Source: Ophioderma brevispina | Taxonomy: Eukaryota > Echinodermata > Ophiuroidea > Amphilepidida > Ophiodermatidae | Direction of reading: 5' to 3' | DNA: 64,000 nt | Assembly (NCBI GenBank): GCA_023653785.1 | Contig: JAMKCH010043925.1 | Span: forward strand, 48,084 to 112,083 | Shown here: positions 1-10,590 of the stretch, piece by piece | How the letters are laid out: each line of letters starts with the position of its first letter | Numbering within the stretch: position 1 is the stretch's first letter | Made by a program: the position numbers and the translations under genes | The notes under the pieces: model-generated | The model's database searches: none | The model's input: only the letters and a program-made list of their open reading frames with translations | What the model was told of the DNA's origin: nothing

Positions 1-109
1 TTGCTAAGTGGATATAGTACAAACGTATCATTCATTCCGCTTGCAACAGTTGGCTAACGATTGGGAGTTTTCCTATGCCCAAGATGCCGTGCAGAGCAGT
101 GGATTTTTT

Positions 110-450
110 TTAGCTTTACAATTTCCAAAGTGTCACTGGCTTTTTGAAATTGACATCTCAGCTGAAAGCCTTCCATTTCTGCACCATTAGTCCGAAGGAC
201 GAATAAGATTGATCACCATCATCCCAGTTGTAGTCAATCACTCTAAATTAGGCATGTTTGGGAATGGACAATTTTCTCAAGCTCAATTTACTTTTTGATG
301 CTTAAAATTACCTTTAGGGTTTGTGCTTTTGCACAAGTTTGTTAGCTCTGTAATTTGTGTACTGATGAAACCATCCATCAATTCACACCGATGTTAGCAA
401 ATGTATCATCGTCATCGTCATTATCATCTATGTCATTAATTTCCAATTTA
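110..450. repeat. Dispersed repeat, copy 1 of 3
   Basis: The stretch around 140-270 (ACATCTCAGCTG, then GTTTGGGAATGGACAA) recurs at 16262-16430. The stretch around 320-440 (TTTGTGCTTTTGCA, then CTGATGAAACCATCCA, then GTTAGCAAATGTAT) recurs at 14850-15000. Both parts follow one another here, so this copy joins what the other two hold separately. The end is a short imperfect ATC/GTC microsatellite. No coding capacity is seen. The family is not recognised. Confidence 0.6.
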
Positions 451-780
451 CCCTTAAGGATCATTTAGCACAATTCTGACAGATGGACAAAAAAAAATGC
501 CTGAAACCAGAAAGGTCACAGCTTGCTGTCAATGACTGCCCCAGTTTGTAAAAATGTTTTATTACAGCCATGCCTAATTTGTCAGTTATCACTCCATTCT
601 GGTCACATCGCAATAGATGCAAAGACTAAGACACTGCCTAGGGGAACGTTAAATTATGCATGTGGGGATTATATTGTCGTGGTCACGACATAGTGTCGAA
701 TCTGATTTTTTGGTCAAATTGAGTTAAAAGTTGATTCTGGTTACATTTTATGTACGCTTTAATTGTACCCAAAAATAAAA
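451..780. other. No recognised feature
   Basis: AT-rich unique-looking sequence. I see no sustained reading frame, palindrome or tandem repeat. Confidence 0.5.
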
Positions 781-1215
781 GGGCTATTCCATGTCAACAC
801 TCGAGATGTGCACCGCAGCTTGTCATGGATTTTTTTCTTTTTTGGTGTGATGATAGATATTGATGAGAAATGAAAATCCTGAAATTTTGAGCGTCAAACC
901 GCCTTTCATTTTCCCACAGGAGCATTCAGAAATTTAGGGGGCTCACCATCAAAAATGCTGTGCGATGTGAAAGACAATTTTGAGAGGGCCATAAACTTGT
1001 AATGGAACCCTCCCAACTTTGAAAATCACTATCTGGGGAATTTTTGTGGTGTAGAATTCAAATCTGGCATCGAAAATGTAATAGCTCCTTTACTTTTAAA
1101 ATTATTTGGGTGTAAAAATCCAATATGTTTCATCTGGGACCAAGTTTGGGGGGTCAGAACTCCGTAAGTAACATACAATATTTTTAATGTCATTTTCTTG
1201 TTAATCTGAGTCACA
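781..1215 (+). repeat. Left arm of a ~430-bp inverted repeat
   Basis: The reverse complement of 8222-8660 can be followed through most of this segment. Shared blocks include the GTCAACA...CGAGATRTGCAC block near 795-815, the GATGAGA...ATGAAAATC block near 860, and the AGATTTGAATTCTA block (as its complement) near 1055-1068. The divergence is high, with many small indels. The two arms face each other and enclose the two LINE copies. They could be long terminal inverted repeats of a composite element, or two independent opposite insertions of one dispersed repeat. Confidence 0.65.
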
Positions 1216-1552
1216 CTGCAGGACTTTCTACCAGTACAATAATAAGTACATTAGGTAAGTAATAAGTGAGTTACAGCCTATTGAGAAGTAGGAGAAGCCG
1301 GGGGAGAAGTAGAGAACCGTCTTGTGGTCCTCCCTTTTTCTGTGTAGCGAAGCGAGTTAAAACTGCGAATCGAAGTGCAGCGAACTAATATCTGCAACTC
1401 CAAACACTGTTTTCCATTAAAACAGCTTTCTAAGTATACCCATATCATGACTAGAGCCCAGTACAGGCCTTTTCTAAGGTCTGCCTTGACTAGTGGTCTT
1501 GAATGTGGAGGGTTTTTTCCAGTGCAAAAAGTACCATCATTGCGATTTGTGT

Positions 1553-2250
1553 AACAATCTCCATTGCGCTGTCCTATGTCTGCAGGAAACCCACAGAGGA
1601 ATCAATAACACACCGCCAACCCATACCAGGAATGGTCCTTGCCACCACCGAGACCACACTCGACATACGGAGTGCAATATTTGTGAGAACAGGTAACGAA
1701 GTAGAAGCAACCTCACTGTCTGATGATAACAACATCGAAGTCCTCACTTGGAGCTTAGTTCTGTCATAGTTACATCTGTCCTACAACCGTCATCAGTAGA
1801 CTTTTGAGACCCTCCTCACCCTGGAATTTCCACCAAACCTAACCTCACTTCTTCTTACTTCTTCATTGGCGACTTCAACAGCATAGTACCAATGGGGCTA
1901 CAATGAACTAACAAAGACGGAACAACTTTCCGAAGAATAGATAGACAGGTCACCATCTAACGTCCTCCTTCACCACTCTAAGCTGCCGACATCATTTCAT
2001 AGTGCCCGCTGGAAAAGATGTTAGAACCCTGATCTAGCTATTGTTAGGCAAAAACATCTCTAACCTTTGTAGTAAGATTGTTCTGATCCTGTTCCACAAC
2101 TTCAACATTGACCAATCGTATCCAAGTCAACCTGGCAGTAAGACTCAAAACAAAGTGCCTTTTAAAAGCGCCGCTTTAACTACAAAAATCAGGACTGGCC
2201 AGGATTCACTGATGACCTGGATCATAACGTGAAGAAGGTTGCTACAAAAC
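1553..2250 (+). pseudogene. LINE endonuclease domain (copy 1), frameshifted
   Basis: The frame opening at 1493 reads CLQETHRG near 1577-1600, the conserved Gln-Glu box of APE endonucleases, which cleave target DNA to prime reverse transcription. Near 1861-1907 another frame reads IGDFNS, followed by codons for a histidine-containing strand, which fits the GDFNxH catalytic box. These boxes lie in different frames, so at least one indel separates them. The first motifs expected upstream of LQE are not clear, so this copy is probably 5'-truncated, as is usual for LINEs. Confidence 0.7.
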
Positions 2251-2699
2251 TCCATACTATGACAAATTTCCCAACTATGAACAAGACTGCACGGAGATTC
2301 ATACCCAGAGGCCTGTAGGACGGAATATATACCCAGGCCTTTCCAAGGAATGTGCTACAGAATATCAAGATATATCACCATATCTGAAGCTGATCCTTTC
2401 CGGCTGAAACAACTGCTTCAGGTGAGGAAGCCTCGAGATGATCTCCCATTAAAGATCAAAACCTGGCACCCTTTTTAATTGAATATATCCACCGATAGAC
2501 CCATAACAGCAAGAAACATGGTCTACCATCCGAAAGCTCCAAAGGGGATCCAACAGAACCTCCACAGCAGCCAAATTTTAACAAATTACACCCAACCAGT
2601 TTGGCCCACCACTGCTTTTAAATGGCAAGTGCAGCAAGAAACCCAAGAAGATCAACTAACATAAGAGGTATATTGGTGACCCTGTTCCCCTCGCCCCTT

Positions 2700-3490
2700 C
2701 AACATGGACGCATTGGAATCCGGTATTGTAAACTTACCCGGAAGCAGTAGGCCTTGACAACATCTCTACTGAGCAACTAAAAAATCTTGTCCCAGTAGCA
2801 AGGAATGACTTCTTGAGCTCTACAGTGCTGCCTTAATTTCCCACGTCCCAAAGATCTGGAGGAAACACATGTTCGGGCACTCCTAAAGCATGGGAATGAT
2901 CCATCCAATCCCAAGACCTATATCACTCCTTAGCCATACCTACAAGCTCTTTGAACGCCTCGGCTCAAGCGTATCGGCACCTGTGATAGACGAACACCTC
3001 ACACCAGAACAAGTAGGTTTTCGGCCAGGCAATCAACAACAAGCCAGGTACTCAACCTAACTCAACACATTGAGGATGGTTTCGAGAAGGGTATGGTAAC
3101 CGAGTTTGTGTTCGTCGACCTCTCAGCAGCATACGACACTGTTAATCACAATGCCTACTCATAAGATCCTGAAATTACCGCTTGACTGAGCTTATCCATG
3201 GATTGCTGGCTAACAGGATGTTCTTTGTTCAGCTGGGGGCGAAGAAGAGCCGATGGCGTAGGCTCAAATGATCTACCACAAGGGAGTGTGCTTGCACCTC
3301 TTCTGTTTACATATATACCGAACGACCAACCTAGGAGTCAGGAACCTGTCGTTTTATTTTATGCAGACGATGTTGGAGTTGGCGCGCACAATATTCCGAC
3401 TTCACAGTTGTTGAAGAGAGACCTCTCCAAAGCTTTGGATGAACTCACTCCTTATTATGAGGACAAACCACCTACGTGCAAATTCATCTA
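2700..3490 (+). pseudogene. LINE reverse transcriptase domain (copy 1), frameshifted
   Basis: Reverse transcriptase copies LINE RNA at the nicked target site. The visible boxes, in order, are a DLSAAYDTVNH-type box at 3107-3150 (first catalytic Asp), LPQGSVLAPLLF at 3270-3308 (fingers/palm box with PQGS) and FYADD at 3357-3372 (the two catalytic Asp). The last two share a frame (3198-3491), while the first is shifted. These boxes are well known in this family. No intact frame spans the domain, so no active enzyme is predicted. A tail with the SLSLVGP/GRCLVYLGVALG-like region follows to about 3700. Confidence 0.8.
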
Positions 3491-5989
3491 AGACACAGGT
3501 GGGTGCTTTCCATCTACGCAACCGTGAAGCCAAACGTCAGTCTTGGGGTATGCTGGTCCCCTGGAGCTCCCCTGGAGCCGCTGTGGGTGGGCCCTGTCTA
3601 CCTAGGAGTCGCCTTGGGACCGCACTCTCTCTTGTGGGACCCACGTTGGGAGGCCGAGGAGTGATTGTGTTCACGCGGTGGGCCGTCTTGAACAACTCAC
3701 TGGCACCAGATGTGGTGCTCGCCTTACCCTAAGATCGACGGCACTTGTCCTGCGGTAACTCATGTGCAGAGTATGCCTGCCCTGTCTGGGAAAGCTCAAC
3801 CCATGCCAAGAAGCTTGATCCATCGTTAAATGCCTCCTGCCGGCTTATCACGGATGCCTCCGTCCAACCCCAACGGAAAACTTGTACATCCTAGGTGGAA
3901 TTGCTCCACCAGACATCCCGTCGTAGCGTCCGCATGCATAGCGTAGCTGCCAGTATCCAATGTGAAGCACCCTATGTCTGGAACAGATACCTGCTGCCCA
4001 CCGCCTTAAATCTAAGAGAGAGTTCTTAAGCAAGTCCAACCTCTTGAACCCGTCTCTAAGGAGGTAAAGAAGTCGCCTTGTGGAAAGAGACTTGCCATCA
4101 ACCAATTTACATCTATCGGTATTGAACCGGGTGAGCATCTCCCACCTGTAACTGACTCCTCATGGGCGGAATGGCGATGCCTCAATAGATTGCGAACCAG
4201 AACTGGCCGTATCTAAGTTTCCTTGCAGAAAGTGGGGGTACCTGGAAGGGCAGATCAGGATCTACCTGTGGTTGTGGACAGCACCACAACAATGGAACAC
4301 CTCTTGTCTGCCCACTGCGGAGCAACAATGCACAAACAGGACCTTTCGGAATTCAGTTAAGCAGCCAGACGTTGTACCCATCCTGGCTGGATCATAGTTG
4401 AGAACTGTGTTTGGACACGATAGAAGAAAAGAAGCCTATTGAAAAATCCTATTTTGCATTTGACATATATTGGCCCCCCTGAAATTCAATGTTCACACAT
4501 ATTATATCACCCCTATACTTCAGATATGTTGAAGATACATCATCAAAGACTATTCTGAAAGAACCAGCTTGGTGTTTTGTGTTTTCTTCTTGTTCAGCAC
4601 AATACCTTTTGCTGATATCCCCATAGCATGTATATTGTGATAGTCATCGTCTACAAACCTCCATCAGTAGACTTCGAGAACTCTCAACTCAACCCTGTGA
4701 ATTCCATCCACCAAACCTTCACTTCTTCATTGGCGACATCAACAGCCATAGTACCAATGGGGCTACAATGAAAACTAACAAAGAGCGGACAAGCTGCCGA
4801 AAGAAGAGATAGACAGTCAACATCCTACGCTCCTCCTTCACTACTCTAAGCTGCCACCGACATCATTTCAAATATGCCCGGCTGAAAAGAGGTTAAACCC
4901 TTATCTAGCCTATTGTAGCAAAAACATCTCTACCCTTTGTATCAAGATTGTTCTGGATCCCTGTTCCACAAACTCAACATTGACCAATCGGTATCCAAAA
5001 GTCAACGCTGCAGTAAACCTAACACAAGTCCTTTTTTAAGCGCCGCTTTAACTACGGGAAGGCAGACTGGCAAGGATTCACTGATGACCTGGATCAGAAA
5101 CGTGAAGACGGTTGCTCCAAAACCCCCCATAACTTGACAATTTGCCCAAACTAGTGAACAAGACTTTGCACGGAGATTTACATACCCAGAGCTGTAGGAG
5201 AACGGAAATATATACCGGCCTTTCCAGGAATGTGCTACAAATACAATGAGTATATATACCATAATCTGAAGCTGATCCTTTTTTCTGCTGAAACAACTGC
5301 TAAAGGTGAGGAAGTTTCGGAGAGAATCTCCCAGGAAAGATCAAAACTGGCAACTTTAATTGGAATCCCCCGATATGACCCAAAAACAACATCAAGAAAC
5401 AGGTCTACCATCCGAAGCTCCGAGGGATCCAACATAACCTCTACAGCAGCCAAATTGTTACACCCCAACCAAGTTGCCCACCAACGGCTTTTAAATGGCA
5501 AGTGCAAGCAAGAAACCACCCAAGAAGATCAAACGAGACCTAAGAGGTATAATGGTGACCCCTGGTTTCACTCGCCCCGTTCAACATGGACGAATTGGAC
5601 TCCGGTATTGCTAAACTTCAATCAGGAAAACAGTATGGCCTTGACAACTCTCTACGATCAACTAAAACTCTTGGACCAGTAGCAGGAATGCTTCTTGAGG
5701 CTCTACAATTGCTGCCCTCTTTTTCCCCACGGGTTCCCAAATATCTGGAGAAAGGCACATGTTATGGCCTCCTAAGCATGGGAAAGATCCATCCATCCCA
5801 AAGCTCCAGACCTATACACTCCTGAGCCATACTACAAGCTCTTTGAACAACCTCCTGCTCAATCGTAAATCGCACCTGTAATAGACGAACACCTAATACC
5901 AGAAAAGCAGGTTTCCGTCCAGAGCAAATCAACAATCAAGCCAAGTACTCACCTAACTCAACAACATGATGATGGTTTCGGAAGGGTAT

Positions 5990-6291
5990 GGTAACCGTAG
6001 TTGTTTCGTCGACCTCATCAGCAGCCTACGACACAGTTAATCACGATGCCTACTCCATAAGATCCTGAAATTACCAAGGACAATCGCTTGACTGATCTGC
6101 TCCATGGATTGCTGGCTAACGTATTTTCTTTGTTTCAGCTGGGGGCGTAAGTAGGAGCCGGTTGGCGTAGGCTCAAGATGATCTAACCACAAGGGAGTGT
6201 GTTTGCACCTCTCCTGTTCAACATATATCCACGACCACCTAGGAGTGCAATAACCTGTCGTTTTCGTTATGCAGACTATCTTGGATTTGGG
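5990..6291 (+). pseudogene. LINE reverse transcriptase core (copy 2), interrupted
   Basis: The first Asp box (FVDL.SAAYDTVNH) is split by a frameshift at 5997-6045. The PQGS equivalent lies at 6180-6230 and is also frameshifted (CTAACCACAAGGGAGTGTG). The catalytic box at 6265-6282 reads RYADY, where copy 1 reads FYADD, so the second catalytic Asp is Tyr here. The domain then runs straight into a low-complexity C-tract. Downstream homology to copy 1 resumes at about 6668 (CTCTCCAAAGCTTT). Confidence 0.7.
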
Positions 6292-6310
6292 AAAAAAGGC
6301 GGGGGGAAAA

Positions 6311-6617
6311 CTCCCCCCCCCCCACCCCCCCCCCCCCCCCCGCCCACCACCTCCCCCCCACCCACCCACACCCCCCACTCCACCCCCCCCCCCCCCCTCC
6401 CGACCCCCCCCCCCCCCCCCCCCCTCCCCACGCCCCCCCCAACCTCCCCACTCCCCACTCCCCCACCCCACCCCCACCCCCTTAAAAAAAACAACCCCAC
6501 CCACCCCCCCCCCCCACCCCCCCCCACCCCCCTACCCCTCCCCCTCACCCCCCACACCCATCCCCCCCAACCCCCCCCCCCCCGCCACCCCCCCCGCCTC
6601 CCCCCACACCCCCACCC
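6311..6617. repeat. C-rich low-complexity block inside LINE copy 2
   Basis: About 300 bases of almost pure C with scattered A and T, broken near 6482 by an A-run. It replaces a short segment of the RT that is present in copy 1 (about 3385-3420), so the element is interrupted rather than extended. Composition and abrupt edges resemble the block at 32881-33690. Long Pro-rich or Gly-rich frames here come from the composition and are not genes. Confidence 0.85.
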
Positions 6618-7925
6618 TTCATTTCCTTTTTTTTGTTTTTTCCTAGCTTCCCCTTTTGTTCCTCTCGTACCTCTCCAAAGCTTTTTATTTAACTCACTCT
6701 TCTTATTCTTACAAAAACCACCTACGTGCAAACCATCCAATACACAGGTGTGTGCTTTCCATCTACGCAAAGCCGTGAAGCCAGTTTGGGGTTGCCTGTT
6801 CTGGATCTCCCTTGGAGCGCTGTGTTGCCCTTTCCTACCTAGGAGTTCTCCTTGGACCGCCTCCTCTTTTGTGACCCCAGCACTTGGGGAGGACTAGAAG
6901 TGTAGTGTGTTCCGCGGTGACGTCTTGACAAACTCACTGGCACCAGATGGGTGCTCGCCCACTATACCCTAAGATCGACGGCAACTTGCCCTGTGCTACT
7001 CAGGTTACAAGTATGCCCTCCCTGTATGGGAACGATCCACCCATACCAAGAAGCTGGATCCAGCGTTACATGCCTCCTGCCGGCTTATCACAGGCTGCCT
7101 CCGTCCAACACCAACGAAAACTTGTACATCTTAGCATGAATTGCTCCACCCGACATCCGTCATAAGCGTAGCGAGCTAGCAAGAGCGTACTGCCAGTATC
7201 CAAGGTGAAGCCCCTATGTCGGGACTAATACCTCTTCCACCTCCTTGAATCTAGAGAGAGTTTAATCAAAGTCCAACCTCTTGAAAACAGTCTCTTAGGA
7301 GTTAAGAGAGTCGCCTTGTGGAAAGAAAGACTTGCTATAAACCAAGTAACACTATCCGGTATTTACCTGGTGAGCATCTCCCACCTGTATAGCTGACTCC
7401 TCATGGGCTGAATGGCGATGGGGCCTCAAAGATTGATAATCCAGAACGGGAACTGGCCGATCTAAGGTTTCTTGCAGAAGTTGGGCTATCTGGAAGCAGA
7501 TCAGGATACTACCTGTGGTGTGTGGAACAGCACTCACAGACAATGGAACACCTCTTGTTCCTGCCCCTTCTGGAAGGGCAAACAATGCACAAACAAGGAC
7601 CTTGCGGAATTCAGTTAAGCAGCCATACGTTTGCCCCATCTCTGCTGGACATATTGAGAACCACATTGTTTGGACCGATAAGAGAGCAAGCCTATTTGAA
7701 AAATCCCTTAAGATTTTGTCATTTTGCATATATTGGCCCCCCTGAAAATCATGTTGACATATGACATAACCCCTCCTACTTCAGATATGTTAAATACATC
7801 ATCAAAGAACGATTCTTGAAGAACAAAATCCAGCTTGTGTTTTGATGTCTTCATTGTCTTCAGCACAAGACACTTTTTTTGTCTGATACCCATATAATGT
7901 CTATGGTGACTATACACTGTGCAGG

Positions 7926-8221
7926 TACAATGAACCTCATTGGTCACGTATACCTTAGTGTGGTCACTTTGAGTGTGTATTTATGTGAAAAAATAAGACA
8001 CCAAGCGAGTTTCTTTCAAGGAAAGTTGTTTAATGATATATCGTCAACATATCTGAAGTAGAGGTGTGGTGTCGAATGTCAACATTGGTTTTCGGGGGTC
8101 AAAAGTGGTCAAAAAATTACATTGCCATTTTCAAGGCGGGTACGCACTTATTATTTCTAATTTGTTTACATACCAACTAATTTAAAGGTATATTCATGCA
8201 TTGATTACTTGTTTGAAATTT
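7926..8221. other. Spacer between LINE copy 2 and right inverted arm
   Basis: It holds GTGTCGAATGTCAACATTGG and GGTCAAAAGTGGTCAAAAAA strings typical of degraded dispersed repeats. Nothing codes. Confidence 0.4.
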
Positions 8222-8660
8222 TTAATAAAATTTTCTTACTTTTGGAGTTATGACGCTCCCAACTAATGGGCCGCAGAATGGACAAAGGCGCATATTTAGG
8301 CGTCATTAACTCTAAAAGTAACATGCTTGAACTTCCTGAATCCAGATTTGAATTCTAGCAACCAAATATTACCCCATAGATAGTGTTTTTCAAAATTGTG
8401 GAGGGCTCCATTCCTAAGATCTGTGACCTCCTCCAACATATCTTTCACATTGGGGTGGCAACTTGGTATGACCCCCCACCCCCCCTAATTTTCCAATTGC
8501 TTTAGCGTGAAAACGAACAAAATGGCACTATGACACATCAAAATTCAGATTTTCATATCTCATCTCATCAATGTCTACCACCACAACTTAAAGCGCAAAA
8601 ATCCATTCACGTTCCTGCGTGCATATCTCGAATGTTGACAATGAATGGGCCAAAAGTGAA
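8222..8660 (-). repeat. Right arm of a ~430-bp inverted repeat
   Basis: This is the reverse complement partner of 781-1215. Matching blocks are AGATTTGAATTCTA (8349-8362), AGGGCTCCATT (8403-8413), CATATCTCATCTCATCAATG (8555-8574) and the CGAATGTTGACA block (8628-8639). See the left arm for the alternatives. Confidence 0.65.
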
Positions 8661-9615
8661 ATTACATATCCTAACCAAAATAGCCGAAGTCGAATACCGC
8701 ATTTGTATAAACGGTTTCACCAACAATCGAATACGTATTCGATAATGCTTTGCGTGTCCATATCTCAAAGCACCCACTATAACTTTGAATTAATACTAGT
8801 CGCTGGGACAAAGGATGCTACTTTATGATCAAAAGCGATAATAGGTCTATCAAGATATCAAGGAAATCGTTTCAATTTACCTTTCTATCTACTTTATGAG
8901 GGATGGTCTGGGTGGGTAGTTTCACAGATTTTAATTTTTGTTTTTATTAATTATGTATACTGTGGTACATATGAACCTTCGGTCTGTGCATCGTGAAAAG
9001 AAGTATCCAAGTTTTTTAGTTTTTAACATTCGTACAAATACAAAACCAAAATTTATTATTTTTGTTAATAAATTTAGTGACATTAACCCTCGGATTACCA
9101 CCCCAGGTAAACTTTCCTTCCCTTTCTTTCCCTCGTATGTGCAAAACTTAAAAACCTTTTGTTAAGTCTTCCCATAAATTATTTCAATTATTTCACATCC
9201 TTCTGCTATTTGTCTTGGCGAAAACAAATGTGAAGTAGCACCCTCTCCGGGGTTATAGCGCGTAGTCCGATTGGGTGGTAGTTGGTTCTACTACCACCTC
9301 TACTCTACGTCCTTTTTTTATTGAAAATCAGCATTATGATTGGCATTTTACTGCCGCATTTTTTCAAAAATGACCTCTAAGTGTATTTAATTTTATCATT
9401 ATTTTCATTAATCAGCATACCAAATACACATAAATAAGGCATATGAACTTAAAAAACAAACTTATACACACACACAAATGAAACGCAGTTTTATTTCGTT
9501 AATAAATAGACATGTCGTCGGGTTTATTACATTTTGAAAAAAAAAAACTCGAACTCTGGTCCTGTAACCCATCCCAACACATCCCCACAAATACGATTCA
9601 AAGAATCCAATCCTA
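8661..9615. other. No recognised gene; AT-rich
   Basis: The only structure seen is a short palindrome, GGTGGTAG...CTACTACC, near 9274-9300. Frames up to 90 codons are low in complexity and unconvincing. Confidence 0.5.
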
Positions 9616-9689
9616 TTAACCCTAACCCGGACCGTGTCTTTTTGCCGACCTAACGGCCAAAAAGCAACGAGGTGCAATCTATTTTTATT

Positions 9690-9960
9690 TTTAAAACGGC
9701 CCAGATGCAACGAGAGCCAAATTTTGCGTTTCATTCATGCATCTCGTCCGTTTTTCTCCCGGCACAGGAATAAAGTAGCGTAAAGTCCATAACGGGCCAC
9801 AGAATGCAACGAGACATCCGTCATTTTCCGGAAGAACGGCCCAGATCCACCGAGGAACATCGCGTCATTTTTCCCCTCCCGGGAGACGGCCCCAATGCAA
9901 CAAGGAACATCGCAGCCATTTTTTCCGAACAACTCCAAATGCAACGATGACATGCTTGTG
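9690..9960. repeat. Subrepeats, cluster 1, in TTAA element
   Basis: Degenerate 43-50-bp units. Successive CATCSGTCATTTT or CATCGCGTCATTT starts lie at about 9815, 9858 and 9908. Each is followed by an ACGGCCCAGATGCAACGAGG-like segment. The units are CpG-rich compared with the flanks. Confidence 0.65.
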
Positions 9961-10269
9961 AATGCAATGAGAACGGATACTAAATAAATAAATAAATAAT
10001 GATGCATACTGCCACTGATTCGGCATGAAATTTGTAGCTTATCGTATCGCCAGTCGTGAGTGGCGCCATTACGCTACGTCATAGTCATGCATGGCGCTAT
10101 ACGCTACTTCATGCTCCAGTTTACGTCATTAATGCGTTTATGCAGAATTAAAAAATAGCTTTCGAAAATGGTGCGCTATCACCATCGCATCGAAATTGTT
10201 CCACTATGGGATTTGTACAACAGTGTCACCCGCCTATGAAAAGCATTGCGCCTTCTTCTCGGGCAAACC

Positions 10270-10580
10270 GTCCGAAATGCAGTGAAAGGCATCGCATCAT
10301 TTCCCGGGAATGACGTCCCAGGTGCAACAGGACATCGCGTCATTTCCGGTAAGACGGCACCAATGCAACGATGACCAAACAGCCGCGTCATTTTCCTAAA
10401 GACGGCCCAGATGCAACACGAGGACATCGCGTAATTTTCCGTAAACGGCCATATGCAATGAGGTTCCAATGAGAGGAATTTTGCGCGAAATAATAGTTGT
10501 TGACGGCCGAGATGAAGCGAGAAACCTTTCGACCGGTAACCACCAACGTTTTCGTTGGCTCTCATTGCATCTCGGCCGCG
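10270..10580. repeat. Subrepeats, cluster 2, in TTAA element
   Basis: The same 43-50-bp unit as cluster 1, with starts at about 10290, 10333, 10381 and 10424. It ends in TCATTGCATCTCGGCCGCG, next to the right terminal repeat. An AGATGCAAYGAGAGCCAA-type string lies near both ends of the element in opposite orientation. Confidence 0.65.
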
Positions 10581-10590
10581 TTAGGGTTAA

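Larger units (their letters stand above)
1480..4640 (+). mobile_element. Broken APE-type LINE, copy 1
   Basis: A non-LTR retrotransposon in sense orientation, readable only by hopping between frames. The order is apurinic-like endonuclease (about 1550-2250), a linker (about 2250-2700), reverse transcriptase (about 2700-3480) and a C-terminal part to about 4450. A 3' tail runs to about 4640, where sequence equivalent to the endonuclease of the next copy begins at once. The LQETH and GDFN endonuclease motifs and the YADD catalytic box point to the Jockey/CR1-like group of APE LINEs; the clade is inferred. It has many frameshifts and stops, so it is non-functional as read. Its nearest relative in the window is the adjacent 4641-7925 copy, from which it differs largely by 1-3 base indels. 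Confidence 0.85.
4641..7925 (+). mobile_element. Broken APE-type LINE, copy 2, head-to-tail with copy 1
   Basis: It repeats the order of copy 1 from the endonuclease onward: GDFN-equivalent at 4725-4770, linker at 4900-5600, RT at 5600-6290 and 6660-6750, then the C-terminal part and 3' tail to about 7925. The copy starts abruptly at about 4641, inside sequence matching 1765 of copy 1, so its 5' end is missing. A C-rich block (6311-6617) replaces about 40 bases after the YADD box. The 3' tail (TTGGCCCCCCTGAAA... CATCATCAAAGA...) is the same in both copies. Frames are broken throughout, so no product is expected. Confidence 0.85.
9616..10590. mobile_element. 975-bp non-autonomous element with TTAA ends
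   Basis: The left end reads TTAA then CCCTAACCCGG (9616-9630). The right end reads CCGCGTTAGGG then TTAA (10576-10590). The 11-bp inverted termini match at 10 of 11 positions, and TTAA is present on both sides. TTAA duplications are the hallmark of the piggyBac and Kolobok superfamilies, and a CCC start favours piggyBac. No transposase frame is present, so it is a non-autonomous (MITE-like) element. It carries two clusters of 43-50-bp subrepeats. Confidence 0.65.

Noticed and set aside
6199..6897. 232-codon Pro-rich + frame and Gly-rich - frames
   Set aside because: They arise from the C-rich block. Only the flanks hold real LINE sequence.
9616..10590. TTAGGG/CCCTAA strings taken as telomeric repeat
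   Set aside because: One copy at each end in inverted orientation with TTAA outside. They are transposon termini, not a telomere array.
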